DNA of 64,000 nt from Diabrotica undecimpunctata. Lineage: Eukaryota > Arthropoda > Insecta > Coleoptera > Chrysomelidae. Under the pieces are notes generated by a model. It was not told the origin of the DNA. It ran no database searches and saw only the letters and a program-made list of their open reading frames with translations. The position numbers were made by a program, and so were the translations under genes. Below are positions 48,361-63,300 of the stretch, one piece after another; positions within the stretch are counted from its first letter, which is position 1; each line of letters begins with the position of its first letter. The stretch lies in assembly GCF_040954645.1 (NCBI RefSeq), contig NC_092805.1, positions 21,478,741 to 21,542,740 of the forward strand. The letters run 5' to 3'.

Positions 48361-51300
48361 TACATACATCCAAGTGGAAATTTTTCTCACGAACAGTTAG
48401 ATGTAGAAAAATTCTGAGTTTGGCAGAAGAACAAGCGGCCAATTTTATGTAGGAAATGTCCATTCTCTTTACTCTCAGAATAAAATTGACGCCAATATAG
48501 CCGATTAACCAAATTTGATAAAAATCCAAGGGTACCCCCTTGGAAAAATTTTTCCAAATTTTACAAAAAAAAAAAAATTTGTTTAATGTTTTGATACATG
48601 CACTTGGTCCAGCTTGTTCCAAAAATTTGCTTTTTTCTGATCCCTGAACCCCAGTTTGACGGAAAAGAGGAAAAATCGAATAAAGAAATCCACAGTTTTT
48701 TCGATTTTCCAGCAAAACGGTGCATAATTTTTAGCCACATGTTTAGATTTTTTTAATCAGCAAGTCACCCTTTATCGAAATAATTCAAACTTCAAACAAA
48801 ATACACACTTTTAATTTTCTCGAAATTTTCAGCGAATACATACATCCAAGTGGAAATTTTTCTCACGAACAGTTAGATGTAGAAAAATTCTGAGTTTGGC
48901 AGAAGAACAAGCGGCCAATTTTATGTAGGAAATGTCCATTCTCTTTACTCTCGGAATAAAATTGACGCCAATATAGCCGATTAACCAAATTTGATAAAAA
49001 TCCAAGGGTACCCCCTTGGAAAATTTTTTCCAAATTTTACAAAAAAAAAATTTTGTTTAATGTTTTGATACATGCACTTGGTCCAGCTTGTTCCAAAAAT
49101 TTGCTTTTTTCTGATCCCTGAACCCCAGTTCGCCGGAAAAGAGGAAAAATCGAATAAAGAAATCCACAGTTTTTTCGATTTTCCAGCAAAACAGTGCATA
49201 ATTTTTAGCCACATGTTTAGATTTTTTTAATCAGCAAGTCACCCTTAATCGAAATAATTCAAATTTCAAACAAAATACACACTTTTAATTTTCTCGAAAT
49301 TTTCAGCGAATACATACATCCAAGTGGAAATTTTTCTCACGAACCGTTAGATCTAGGAAAATTCTGAATATGGCAGAAGAACGACAGGCCAATTTTTTGT
49401 CTATTCGCTTGACTCTCGGAATAAAATTGACGCCAATATAGCCGATTAACCAAATTTGATAAAAATCCAAGGGCACCCCCTTGGAAAAATTTTTCCAAAT
49501 TTTACAAAAAAAAAATTTTGTTTAATGTTTTGATACATGCACTTGGTCCAACTTGTTCCAAAAATTTGCTTTTTTCTGATCCCTGAACCCAGTTTGACGG
49601 AAAAGAGGAAAAATCGAATAAAGAATTCCACAGTTTTTTCGATTCTCCAGCAAAACGGTGCATAATTTTTAGCCACATGTTTAGATTTTTTTAATTAGCA
49701 AGTCACCCTTTATCGAAGTAATTCAAATTTCAAACAAAATACACACTTTTAATTTTCTCGAAATTTTCAGCGAATACATACATCCAAGTGGAAATTTTTC
49801 TCACGAACAGTTAGATGTAGAAAAATTCTGAGTTTGGCAGAAGAACAAGCGGCCAATTTTATGTAGGAAATGTCCATTCGCTTTACTCTCGGAATAAAAT
49901 TGACGCCAATATAGCCGATTAACCAAATTTGATAAAAATCCAAGGGTACCCCCTAGGAAAAATTTTTCCAAATTTTACAAAAAAAAATTTTTGTTTAATG
50001 TTTTGATACATGCACTTGGTCCAGCTTGTTCAAAAATTTGCTTTTTCTGATCCCTGAACCCCAGTTCGCCGGAAAGAGGAAAAATCGAATAAAGAAATCC
50101 ACAGTTTTTTCGATTTTCCAGCAAAACGGTGCATAATTTTTAGCCACATGTTTAGATTTTTTTAATCAGCAAGTCACCCTTTATCGAAGTAATTCAAATT
50201 TCAAACAAAATACACACTTTTAATTTTCTCCAAATTTTCAGCGAATACATACATCCAAGTGGAAATTTTTCTCACGAACAGTTAGATGTAGAAAAAATTC
50301 TGAGTTTTGCAGAAGAACGAGCGGCCAATTTTATGTAGGAAATGTCCATTTCGCTTTACTCTCGGAATAAAATTGACGCCAATATAGCCGATTAACCAAA
50401 TTTGATAAAAATCCAAGGGTACCCCCTTGGAAAAATTTTTCCAAATTTTACAAAAAAAAAAAAATTTGTTTAATGTTTTGATACATGCACTTGGTCCAGT
50501 ATTGTTCCAAAAATTTGCTTTTTTCTGATCCCTGAACCCCAGTTTGACGGAAAAGAGGAAAAATCGAATAAAGAAATCCACAGTTTTTTCGATTTTCCAG
50601 CAAAACGGTGCTTAATTTTTAGCCACATGTTTAGATTTTTTTAATCAGCAAGTCACCCTTTATCGAAATAATTCAAACTTCAAACAAAATACACACTTTT
50701 AATTTTCTCGAAATTTTCAGCGAATACATACATCCAAGTGGAAATTTTTCTCACGAACAGTTAGATGTAGAAAAATTCTGAGTTTGGCAGAAGAACAAGC
50801 GGCCAATTTTATGTAGGAAATGTCCATTCGCTTTACTCTCGGAATAAAATTGACGCCAATATAGCCGATTAACCAAATTTGATAAAATCCAAGGGTACCC
50901 CCTTGGAAAAATTTTTCCAAATTTTACAAAAAAAAATTTTGTTTAATGTTTTGATACATGCACTTGGTCCAGCTTGTTCCAAAAATTTGCTTTTTTCTGA
51001 TCCTGAACCCCAGTTTGACGGAAAAGAGGAAAAATCGAATAAAGAAATCCACAGTTTTTTCGATTTTCCAGCAAAACGGTGCATAATTTTTAGCCACATG
51101 TGTAGATTTTTTAATCAGCAAGTCACCCTTTATCGAAGTAATTCAAATTTCAAACAAAATACACACTTTTAATTTTCTCGAAATTTTCAGCGAATACATA
51201 CATCCAAGTGGAAATTTTTCTCACGAACAGTTAGATGTAGAAAAATTCTGAGTTTGGCAGAAGAACAAGCGGCCAATTTTATGTAGGAAATGTCCATTCG

Positions 51301-54300
51301 CTTTACTCTCGGAATAAAATTGACGCCAATATAGCCGATTAACCAAATTTGATAAAAATCCAAGGGTACCCCCTTGGAAAAATTTTTCCAAATTTTACAA
51401 AAAAAAAAAATTTTGTTTAATGTTTTGATACATGCACTTGGTCCAGCTTGTTCAAAAATTTGCTTTTTTCTGATCCCTGAACCCCAGTTTGACGGAAAAG
51501 AGGAAAAATCGAATAAAGAAATCCACAGTTTTTTCGATTTTCCAGCAAAACGGTGCATAATTTTTAGCCACATGTTTAGATTTTTTAATCAGCAAGTCAC
51601 CCTTTATCGAAATAATTCAAACTTCAAACAAAATACACACTTTTAATTTTCTCGAAATTTTCAGCGAATACATACATCCAAGTGGAAATTTTTCTCACGA
51701 ACAGTTAGATGTAGAAAAATTCTGAGTTTGACAGAAGAACAAGCGGCCAATTTTATGTAGGAAATGTCCATTCGCTTTACTCTCGGAATAAAATTGACGC
51801 CAATATAGCCGATTAACCAAATTTGATAAAAATCCAAGGGTACCACCTTGGAATAAATTTTCCAAATTTTACAAAAAAAAAATTTTCTTTAATGTTTTGA
51901 TACATGCACTTGGTCCAGCTTGTTCCAAAAATTTGCTTTTTTCTGATCCCTGAACCCCAGTTTGACGGAAAATAGGAAAAATCGAATAAGAAATCCACAG
52001 TTTTTTCGATTTTCAGCAAAACGGTGCATAATTTTTAGCCACATGTTTAGATTTTTTTAATCAGCAAGTCACCCTTTATCGAAATAATTCAAATTTCAAA
52101 CAAAATACACACTTTTAATTTTCTCGAAATTTTCAGCGAATACATACATCCAAGTGGAAATTTTTCTCACGAACAGTTAGATGTAGAAAAATTCTGAGTT
52201 TGGCAGAAGAACAAGCGGCCAATTTTATGTAGGAAATGTCCATTCGCTTTACTCTCGGAATAAATTGACGCCAATATAGCCGATTAACCAAATTTGATAA
52301 AAATCCAAGGGTACCCCCTTGGAAAAAATTTTGGAAATTTAAAAAAAAAAAATTTTGTTTAATGTTTTGATACATGCACTTGGTCCAGCTTGTTCCAAAA
52401 ATTTGCTTTTTTCTGATCCCTGAACCCCAGTTTGACGGAAAAGAGGAAAAATCGAATAAAGAATTCCACAGTTTTTTCGATTTTCCAGCAAAACGGTGCA
52501 TAATTTTTAGCCACATGTTTAGATTTTTTTAATCAGCAAGTCATCCTACATCCAAGTGGAAATTTTCTCACGAACAGTTAGATGTAGAAAAATTCTGAGT
52601 TTGCAGAAGAACAAGCGGCCAATTTATGTAGGAAATGTCCATTCGCTTTACTCTCGGAATAAAATTGACGCCAATATAGCCGATTAACCAAATTTGATAA
52701 AAATCCAAGGGTACCCCTTGGAAAATTTTTTCCAAATTTTACAAAAAAAAATTTTGTTTATGTTTTGATACATGCACTTGGTCCAGCTTGTTCCAAAAAT
52801 TTGCTTTTTCTGATCCCTGAACCCCAGTTTGACGAAAAAGAGGAAAAATCGAATAAAGAAATCCACAGTTTTTTCGATTTTCCAGCAAAACGGTGCATAA
52901 TTTTAGCCACATGTTTAGATTTTTTAATCAGCAAGTCACCCTTTATCGAAATAATTCAAACTTCAAACAAAATACACACTTTTAATTTTCTCCAAATTTT
53001 CAGCGAATACATACATCCAAGTGGAAATTTTTCTCACGAACAGTTAGATGTAGAAAAATTCTGAGTTTTGCAGAAGAACGAGCGGCCAATTTTATGTAGG
53101 AAATGTCCATTCGCTTTACTCTCGGAATAAAATTGACGCCAATATAGCCGATTAACCAAATTTGATAAAAATCCAAGGGTACCCCCTTGGAAAAATTTTT
53201 CCAAATTTTACAAAAAAAAAAAATTTGTTTAATGTTTTGATACATGCACTTGGTCCAGCTTGTTCCAAAAATTTGCTTTTTTCTGATCCCTGAACCCCAG
53301 TTTGACGGAAAAGAGGAAAAATCGAATAAAGAAATCCACAGTTTTTTCGATTTTCCAGCAAAACGGTGCATAATTTTTAGCCACATGTTTAGATTTTTTT
53401 AATCAGCAAGTCACCCTTTATCGAATAATTCAAACTTCAAACAAAATACACACTTTTAATTTTCTCGAAATTTTCAGCGAATACATACATCCAAGTGGAA
53501 ATTTTTCTCACGAACAGTTAGATGTAGAAAAATTCTGAGTTTGGCAGAAGAACAAGCGGCCAATTTTATGTAGGAAATGTCCATTCGCTTTACTCTCGGA
53601 ATAAAATTGACGCCAATATAGCCGATTAACCAAATTTGATAAAAATCCAAGGGTACCCCCTTGGAAAATTTTTTCCAAATTTTACAAAAAAAAAATTTTG
53701 TTTAATGTTTTGATACATGCACTTGGTCCAGCTTGTTCCAAAAATTTGCTTTTTTCTGATCCCTGAACCCCAGTTTGACGAAAAAGAGGAAAAATCGAAT
53801 AAAGAAATCCACAGTTTTTTCGATTTTCCAGCAAAACGGTGCATAATTTTAGCCACATGTTTAGATTTTTTTAATCAGCAAGTCACCCTTTATCGAAATA
53901 ATTCAAATTTCAAACAAAATACACACTTTTAATTTTCTCGAAATTTTCAGCGAATACATACATCCAAGTGGAAAATTTTCTCACGAACAGTTAGATGTAG
54001 AAAAATTCTGAGTTTGGCAGAAGAACAAGCGGCCAATTTTATGTAGGAAATGTCCATTCGCTTTACTCTCGGAATAAAATTGACGCCAATATAGCCGATT
54101 AACCAAATTTGATAAAAATCTAAGGGTACCCCCTTGGAAAAAATTTTCCAAATTTTACAAAAAAAAAATTTTGTTTAATGTTTTGATACATGCACTTGGT
54201 CCAGCTTGTTCCAAAAATTTTCTTTTTTCTGATCCCTGAACCCCAGTTTGACGGAAAAGAGGAAAAATCGAATAAAGAAATCCACAGCTTTTTCGATTTT

Positions 54301-56780
54301 CCAGCAAAACGGTGCATAATTTTTAGCCACATGTTAGATTTTTTTAATCAGCAAGTCACCCTTTATCGAAATAATTCAAACTTCAAACAAAATACACACT
54401 TTTAATTTTCTCCAAATTTTCAGCGAATACATACATCCAAGTGGAAATTTTTCTCACGAACAGTTAGATGTAGAAAAATTCTGAGTTTTGCAGAAGAACG
54501 AGCGGCCAATTTTATGTAGGAAATGTCCATTCGCTTACTCTCGGAATAAAATTGACGCCAATATAGCCGATTAACCAAATTTGATAAAAATCCAAGGGTA
54601 CCCCTTGGAAAAATTTTTCCAAATTTTACAAAAAAAAAAAATTTGTTTAATGTTTTGACACATGCACTTGGTCCAGCTTGTTCCAAAAATTTGCTTTTTT
54701 CTGATCCCTGAACCCCAGTTTGACGGAAAAGAGGAAAAATCGAATAAAGAAATGCCACAGTTTTTTCGATTTTCCAGCAAAACGGTGCATAATTTTTAGC
54801 CACATGTTTAGATTTTTTTAATCAGCAAGTCACCCTTTATCGAAATAATTCAAACTTCAAACAAATACACACTTTTAATTTCTCGAAATTTTCAGCGAAT
54901 ACATACATCCAAGTGGAAATTTTTCTCACGAACAGTTAGATGTAGAAAAATTCTGAGTTTGGCAGAAGAACAAGCGGCCAATTTTATGTAGGAAATGTCC
55001 ATTCGCTTTACTCTCGGAATAAAATTGACGCCATATAGCCGATTAACCAAATTTGATAAAAATCCAAGGGTACCCCCTTGGAAATAATTTTCAAATTTTA
55101 CAAAAAAAAAAATTTTGTTTAATGTTTTGATACATGCACTTGGTCCAGCTTGTTCCAAAAATTTGCTTTTTTCTGATCCCTGAACCCAGTTTGACGGAAA
55201 ATAGGAAAAATCGAATAAAGAAATCCACAGTTTTTTCGATTTTCCAGCAAAACGGTGCATAATTTTTAGCCACATGTTTAGATTTTTTTAATCAGCAAGT
55301 CACCCTTTATCGAAATAATTCAAATTTCAAACAAAATACACACTTTTAATTTTCTCGAAATTTTCAGCGAATACATACATCCGAGTGGAAATTTTTCTCA
55401 CGAACAGTTAGATGTAGAAAAATTCGAGTTTGGCAGAAGAACAAGCGGCCAATTTTATGTAGGAAATGTCCATTCGCTTTACTCTCGGAATAAAATTGAC
55501 GCCAATATAGCCGATTAACCAAATTTGATAAAAATCCAAGGGTACCCCCTTGGAAATAATTTTCCAAATTTTACAAAAAAAAAAATTTTGTTTAATGTTT
55601 TGATACATGCACTTGGTCCAGCTTGTTCCAAAATTTGCTTTTTTCTGATCCCTGAACCCCAGTTTGACGGAAAATAGGAAAAATCGAATAAAGAAATCCA
55701 CAGTTTTTTCGATTTTCCAGCAAAACGGTGCATAATTTTTAGCCACATGTTTAGATTTTTTAATCAGCAAGTCACCCTTTATCGAAATAATTCAAATTTC
55801 AAACAAAATACACACTTTTAATTTTCTCGAAATTTTCAGCGAATACATACATCCGAGTGGAAATTTTTCTCACGAACAGTTAGATGTAGAAAAATTCTGA
55901 GTTGGCAGAAGAACAAGCGGCCAATTTTATGTAGGAAATGTCCATTCGCTTTACTCTCGGAATAAAATTGACGCCAATATAGCCGATTAACCAAATTTGA
56001 TAAAAATCAAGGGTACCCCCTTGGAAAATTTTCCAAATTTTACAAAAAAAAAAAATTTGTTTAATGTTTTGATACATGCACTTGGTCCAGCTTGTTCCAA
56101 AAATTTGCTTTTTTCTGATCCCTGAACCCAGTTTGACGAAAAGAGGAAAAATCGAATAAAGAATTCCACAGTTTTTTCGATTTTCCAGCAAAACGGTGCA
56201 TAATTTTTAGCCACATGTTTAGATTTTTTTAATCAGCAAGTCACCCTTTATCGAAATTATTCAAACTTCAAACAAAATACACACTTTTAATTTTCTCGAA
56301 ATTTTCAGCGAATACATACATCCGAGTGGAAATTTTTCTCACGAACAGTTAGATGTAGAAAAATCTGAGTTTGGCAGAAGAACAAGCGGCCAATTTATGT
56401 AGGAAATGTCCATTCGCTTTACTCTCGGAATAAAATTGACGCCAATATAGCCGATTAACCAAATTTGATAAAAATCCAAGGTACCCCCTTGGAAAAATTT
56501 TTCCAAATTTTACAAAAAAAAAATTTGTTTAATGTTTGATACATGCACTTGGTCCAGCTTGTTCCAAAAATTTGCTTTTTTCTGATCCCTGAACCCCAGT
56601 TTGACGGAAAAGAGGAAAAATCGAATAAAGAATTCCACAGTTTTTTCGATTTTCCAGCAAAACGGTGCATAATTTTTAGCCACATGTTTAGATTTTTTTA
56701 ATCAGCAAGTCACCCTTTATCGAAATTATTCAAACTTCAAACAAAATACACACTTTTAATTTTCTCGAAATTTTCAGCGA

Positions 56781-57100
56781 ATACATACATCCAAGTGGAA
56801 ATTTTTCTCACGAACCGTTAGATGTAGGAAAATTCTGAATATGGCAGAAGAACGACAAGCCAATTTTATGTAGGAAATGTCCATTCGCTTGACTCTCGGA
56901 CCAAAATTGACGCCAATATAGCCAATTAACGAAATTTGATAAAAATCCAATGGTCCACAGTTTTTTCGATTTTCCGGCAAAACGGTGCATAATTTCTGTC
57001 TACGTGTATATATTTTTTAATCACCAAGTCACCCTTAATCGAAGTAATTCAAATTTCAAACAAAATACACACTTTTAATTTTCTCGAAATTTTCAGCGAA
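56781..57100. repeat. internal short satellite monomer
   Basis: A 319-bp unit almost identical to the edge unit at 48041-48360. It shares GGTCCACAG, TTTCCGGCAAAACGG and TTTCTGTCTACGTGTATA, otherwise seen only at the array edge. Confidence 0.9.
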
Positions 57101-60100
57101 TACATACATCCAAGTGGAAATTTTTCTCACGAACAGTTAGATGTAGAAAAATTCTGAGTTTGGCAGAAGAACAAGCGGCCAATTTTATGTAGGAAATGTC
57201 CATTCTCTTTACTCTCAGAATAAAATTGACGCCAATATAGCCGATTAACCAAATTTGATAAAAATCCAAGGGTACCCCCTTGGAAAATTTTTCCAAATTT
57301 TACAAAAAAAAAAAATTTGTTTAATGTTTTGATACATGCACTTGGTCCAGCTTGTTCCAAAAATTTGCTTTTTTCTGATCCCTGAACCCCAGTTTGACGG
57401 AAAAGAGGAAAATCGAATAAAGAAATCCACAGTTTTTTCGATTTTCCAGCAAAACGGTGCATAATTTTTAGCCACATGTTTAGATTTTTTAATCAGCAAG
57501 TCACCCTTTATCGAAATAATTCAAACTTCAAACAAAATACACACTTTTAATTTTCTCGAAATTTTCAGCGAATACATACATCCAAGTGGAAATTTTTCTC
57601 ACGAACAGTTAGATGTAGAAAAATTCTGAGTTTGGCAGAAGAACAAGCGGCCAATTTTATGTAGGAAATGTCATTCTCTTTACTCTCGGAATAAAATTGA
57701 CGCCAATATAGCCGATTAACCAAATTTGATAAAAATCCAAGGGTACCCCCTTGGAAATTTTTTCCAAATTTTACAAAAAAAAATTTTGTTTAATGTTTTG
57801 ATACATGCACTTGGTCCAGCTTGTTCCAAAAATTTGCTTTTTTCTGATCCCTGAACCCCAGTTCGCCGGAAAAGAGGAAAAATCGAATAAAGAAATCCAC
57901 AGTTTTTTCGATTTTCCAGCAAAACAGTGCATAATTTTTAGCCACATGTTTAGATTTTTTTAATCAGCAAGTCACCCTTAATCGAAATAATTCAAATTTC
58001 AAACAAAATACACACTTTTAATTTTCTCGAAATTTTCAGCGAATACATACATCCAAGTGGAAATTTTTCTCACGAACCGTTAGATCTAGGAAAATTCTGA
58101 ATATGGCAGAAGAACGACAGGCCAATTTTATGTAGGAAATGTCTATTCGCTTGACTCTCGGAATAAAATTGACGCCAATATAGCCGATTAACCAAATTTG
58201 ATAAAAATCCAAGGGCACCCCTTGGAAAAATTTTTCCAAATTTTACAAAAAAAAAATTTTGTTTAATGTTTTGATACATGCACTTGGTCCAACTTGTTCC
58301 AAAAATTTGCTTTTTTCTGATCCCTGAACCCCAGTTTGACGGAAAAGAGGAAAAATCGAATAAAGAATTCCACAGTTTTTCGATTCTCCAGCAAAACGGT
58401 GCATAATTTTTAGCCACATGTGTAGATTTTTTTAATCAGCAAGTCACCCTTTATCGAAATAATTCAAACTTCAAACAAAATACACACTTTTAATTTTCTC
58501 GAATTTTCAGCGAATACATACATCCAAGTGGAAATTTTTCTCACGAACAGTTAGATGTAGAAAAATTCTGAGTTTGGCAGAAGAACAAGCGGCCAATTTT
58601 ATGTAGGAAATGTCCATTCGCTTTACTCTCGGAATAAAATTGACGCCAATATAGCCGATTAACCAAATTTGATAAAAATCCAAGGGTACCCCCTTGGAAA
58701 AATTTTTTCCAAATTTTACAAAAAAAAATTTTGTTTAATGTTTTGATACATGCACTTGGTCCAGCTTGTTCCAAAAATTTGCTTTTTTCTGATCCCTGAA
58801 CCCCAGTTTGACGGAAAAGAGGAAAAATCGAATAAAGAAATCCACAGTTTTTCGATTTTCCAGCAAAACGGTGCATAATTTTTAGCCACATGTGTAGATT
58901 TTTTAATCAGCAAGTCACCCTTTATCGAAGTAATTCAAATTTCAAACAAAATACACACTTTTAATTTTCTCGAAATTTTCAGCGAATACATACATCCAAG
59001 TGGAAATTTTTCTCACGAACAGTTAGATGTAGAAAAATTCTGAGTTTGGCAGAAGAACAAGCGGCCAATTTTATGTAGGAAATGTCCATTCGCTTTACTC
59101 TCGGAATAAAATTGACGCCAATATAGCCGATTAACCAAATTTGATAAAAATCCAAGGGTACCCCTTGGAAAAATTTTTCCAAATTTTACAAAAAAAAAAA
59201 ATTTTGTTTAATGTTTTGATACATGCACTTGGTCCAGCTTGTTCCAAAAATTTGCTTTTTTCTGATCCCTGAACCCCAGTTTGACGGAAAAGAGGAAAAA
59301 TCGAATAAAGAAATCCACAGTTTTTTCGATTTTCCAGCAAAACGGTGCATAATTTTTAGCCACATGTTTAGATTTTTTAATCAGCAAGTCACCCTTTATC
59401 GAAATAATTCAAACTTCAAACAAAATACACACTTTTAATTTCTCGAAATTTCAGCGAATACATACATCCAAGTGGAAATTTTTCTCACGAACAGTTAGAT
59501 GTAGAAAAATTCTGAGTTTGACAGAAGAACAAGCGGCCAATTTTATGTAGGAAATGTCCATTCGCTTTACTCTCGGAATAAAATTGACGCCAATATAGCC
59601 GATTAACCAAATTTGATAAAAATCCAAGGGTACCACCTTGGAATAAATTTTCCAAATTTTACAAAAAAAAAATTTTCTTTAATGTTTTGATACATGCACT
59701 TGGTCCAGCTTGTTCCAAAAATTTGCTTTTTTCTGATCCCTGAACCCCAGTTTGACGGAAAATAGGAAAAATCGAATAAAGAAATCCACAGTTTTTTCGA
59801 TTTTCCAGCAAAACGGTGCATAATTTTTAGCCACATGTTTAGATTTTTTTAATCAGCAAGTCACCCTTTATCGAAATAATTCAAATTTCAAACAAAATAC
59901 ACACTTTTAATTTTCTCGAAATTTTCAGCGAATACATACATCCAAGTGGAAATTTTTCTCACGAACAGTTAGATGTAGAAAAATTCTGAGTTTGGCAGAA
60001 GAACAAGCGGCCAATTTTATGTAGGAAATGTCCATTCGCTTTACTCTCGGAATAAAATTGACGCCAATATAGCCGATTAACCAAATTTGATAAAAATCCA

Positions 60101-60278
60101 AGGGTACCCCCTTGGAAAAAATTTTGGAAATTTAAAAAAAAAAAAATTTTGTTTAATGTTTTGATACATGCACTTGGTCCAGCTTGTTCCAAAAATTTGC
60201 TTTTTTCTGATCCCTGAACCCCAGTTTGACGGAAAAGAGGAAAAATCGAATAAAGAATTCCACAGTTTTTTCGATTTT

Positions 60279-60376
60279 CCAGCAAAACGGTGCATAATTT
60301 TTAGCCACATGTTTAGATTTTTTTAATCCAGCAAAACGGTGCATAATTTTTAGCCACATGTTTAGATTTTTTTAAT
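60279..60376. repeat. 49-bp local tandem duplication within one satellite monomer
   Basis: CCAGCAAAACGGTGCATAAT through TTTTTTTAAT occurs twice back to back (60279-60327 and 60328-60376), lengthening this unit to 523 bp. The homologous unit before 63778 lacks it, so the duplication is young. Confidence 0.95.
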
Positions 60377-63300
60377 CAGCAAGTCACCCTTTATCGAAGT
60401 AATTCAAATTTCAAACAAAATACACACTTTTAATTTTCTCCAAATTTTCAGCGAATACATACATCCAAGTGGAAATTTTTCTCACGAACAGTTAGATGTA
60501 GAAAAATTCTGAGTTTTGCAGAAGAACGAGCGGCCAATTTTATGTAGGAAATGTCCATTCGCTTTACTCTCGGAATAAAATTGACGCCAATATAGCCGAT
60601 TAACCAAATTTGATAAAAATCCAAGGGTACCCCCTTGGAAAAATTTTTCCAAATTTTACAAAAAAAAAAAATTTGTTTATTGTTTTGATACATGCACTTG
60701 GTCCAGCTTGTTCCAAAAATTTGCTTTTTTCTGATCCTGAACCCCAGTTTGACGGAAAAGAGGAAAAATCGAATAAAGAAATCCACAGTTTTTTCGATTT
60801 TCCAGCAAAACGGTGCATAATTTTTAGCCACATGTTTAGATTTTTTTAATCAGCAAGTCACCCTTTATCGAAATAATTCAAACTTCAAACAAAATACACA
60901 CTTTTAATTTTCTCGAAATTTTCAGCGAATACATAGGTACATCCAAGTGGAAATTTTTCTCACGAACAGTTAGATGTAGAAAAATTCTGAGTTTGGCAGA
61001 AGAACAAGCGGCCAATTTTATGTAGGAAATGTCCATTCGCTTTACTCTCGGAATAAAATTGACGCCAATATAGCCGATTAACCAAATTTGATAAAAATCC
61101 AAGGGTACCCCCTTGGAAAATTTTTTCCAAATTTTACAAAAAAAAAATTTTGTTTAATGTTTTGATACATGCACTTGGTCCAGCTTGTTCCAAAAATTTG
61201 CTTTTTTTCTGATCCCTGAACCCCAGTTTGACGAAAAAGAGGAAAAATCGAATAAAGAAATCCACAGTTTTTTCGATTTTCCAGCAAAACGGTGCATAAT
61301 TTTTAGCCACATGTTTAGATTTTTTTAATCAGCAAGTCACCCTTTATCGAAATAATTCAAACTTCAAACAAAATACACACTTTTAATTTTCTCCAAATTT
61401 TCAGCGAATACATACATCCAAGTGGAAATTTTTCTCACGAACAGTTAGATGTAGAAAAATTCTGAGTTTTGCAGAAGAACGAGCGGCCAATTTTATGTAG
61501 GAAATGTCCATTCGCTTTACTCTCGGAATAAAATTGACGCCAATATAGCCGATTAACCAAATTTGATAAAAATCCAAGGGTACCCCCTTGGTAAAATTTT
61601 TCCAAATTTTACAAAAAAAAAAATTTGTTTAATGTTTTGATACATGCACTTGGTCCAGCTTGTTCCAAAAATTTGCTTTTTTCTGATCCCTGAACCCCAG
61701 TTTGACGGAAAATAGGAAAAATCGAATAAAGAAATCCACAGTTTTTTCGATTTTCCAGCAAAACGGTGCTTAATTTTTAGCCACATGTTTAGATTTTTTT
61801 AATCAGCAAGTCACCCTTTATCGAAATAATTCAAACTTCAAACAAAATACACACTTTTAATTTTCTCGAATTTTCAGCGAATACATACATCCAAGTGGAA
61901 ATTTTTCTCACGAACAGTTAGATGTAGAAAAATTCTGAGTTTGGCAGAAGAACAAGCGGCCAATTTTATGTAGGAAATGTCCATTCGCTTTACTCTCGGA
62001 ATAAAATTGACGCCAATATAGCCGATTAACCAAATTTGATAAAAATCCAAGGGTACCCCCTTGGAAAAATTTTTTCCAAATTTTACAAAAAAAAATTTTG
62101 TTTAATGTTTTGATACATGCACTTGGTCCAGCTTGTTCCAAAAATTTGCTTTTTTCTGATCCCTGAACCCCAGTTTGACGGAAAAGAGGAAAAATCGAAT
62201 AAAGAAATCCACAGTTTTTTCGATTTTCCAGCAAAACGGTGCATAATTTTTAGCCACATGTGTAGATTTTTTTAATCAGCAAGTCACCCTTTATCGAAGT
62301 AATTCAAATTTCAAACAAAATACACACTTTTAATTTTCTCGAAATTTTCAGCGAATACATACATCCAAGTGGAAATTTTTCTCACGAACAGTTAGATGTA
62401 GAAAAATTCTGAGTTTGGCAGAAGAACAAGCGGCCAATTTTATGTAGGAAATGTCCATTCGCTTTACTCTCGGAATAAAATTGACGCCAATATAGCCGAT
62501 TAACCAAATTTGATAAAAATCCAAGGGTACCCCCTTGGAAAAATTTTTCCAAATTTACAAAAAAAAAAAATTTTGTTTAATGTTTTGATACATGCACTTG
62601 GTCCAGCTTGTTCCAAAAATTTGCTTTTTTCTGATCCCTGAACCCCAGTTTGACGGAAAAGAGGAAAAATCGAATAAAGAAATCCACAGTTTTTTCGATT
62701 TTCCAGCAAAACGGTGCATAATTTTTAGCCACATGTTTAGATTTTTTTAATCAGCAAGTCACCCTTTATCGAAATAATTCAAACTTCAAACAAAATACAC
62801 ACTTTTAATTTTCTCGAAATTTTCAGCGAATACATACATCCAAGTGGAAATTTTTCTCACGAACAGTTAGATGTAGAAAAATTCTGAGTTTGACAGAAGA
62901 ACAAGCGGCCAATTTTATGTAGGAAATGTCCATTCGCTTTACTCTCGGAATAAAATTGACGCCAATATAGCCGATTAACCAAATTTGATAAAAATCCAAG
63001 GGTACCACCTTGGAATAAATTTTCCAAATTTTACAAAAAAAAAAATTTTCTTTAATGTTTTGATACATGCACTTGGTCCAGCTTGTTCCAAAAATTTGCT
63101 TTTTTCTGATCCCTGAACCCCAGTTTGACGGAAAATAGGAAAAATCGAATAAAGAAATCCACAGTTTTTTCGATTTTCCAGCAAAACGGTGCATAATTTT
63201 TAGCCACATGTTTAGATTTTTTTAATCAGCAAGTCACCCTTTATCGAAATAATTCAAATTTCAAACAAAATACACACTTTTAATTTTCTCGAAATTTTCA

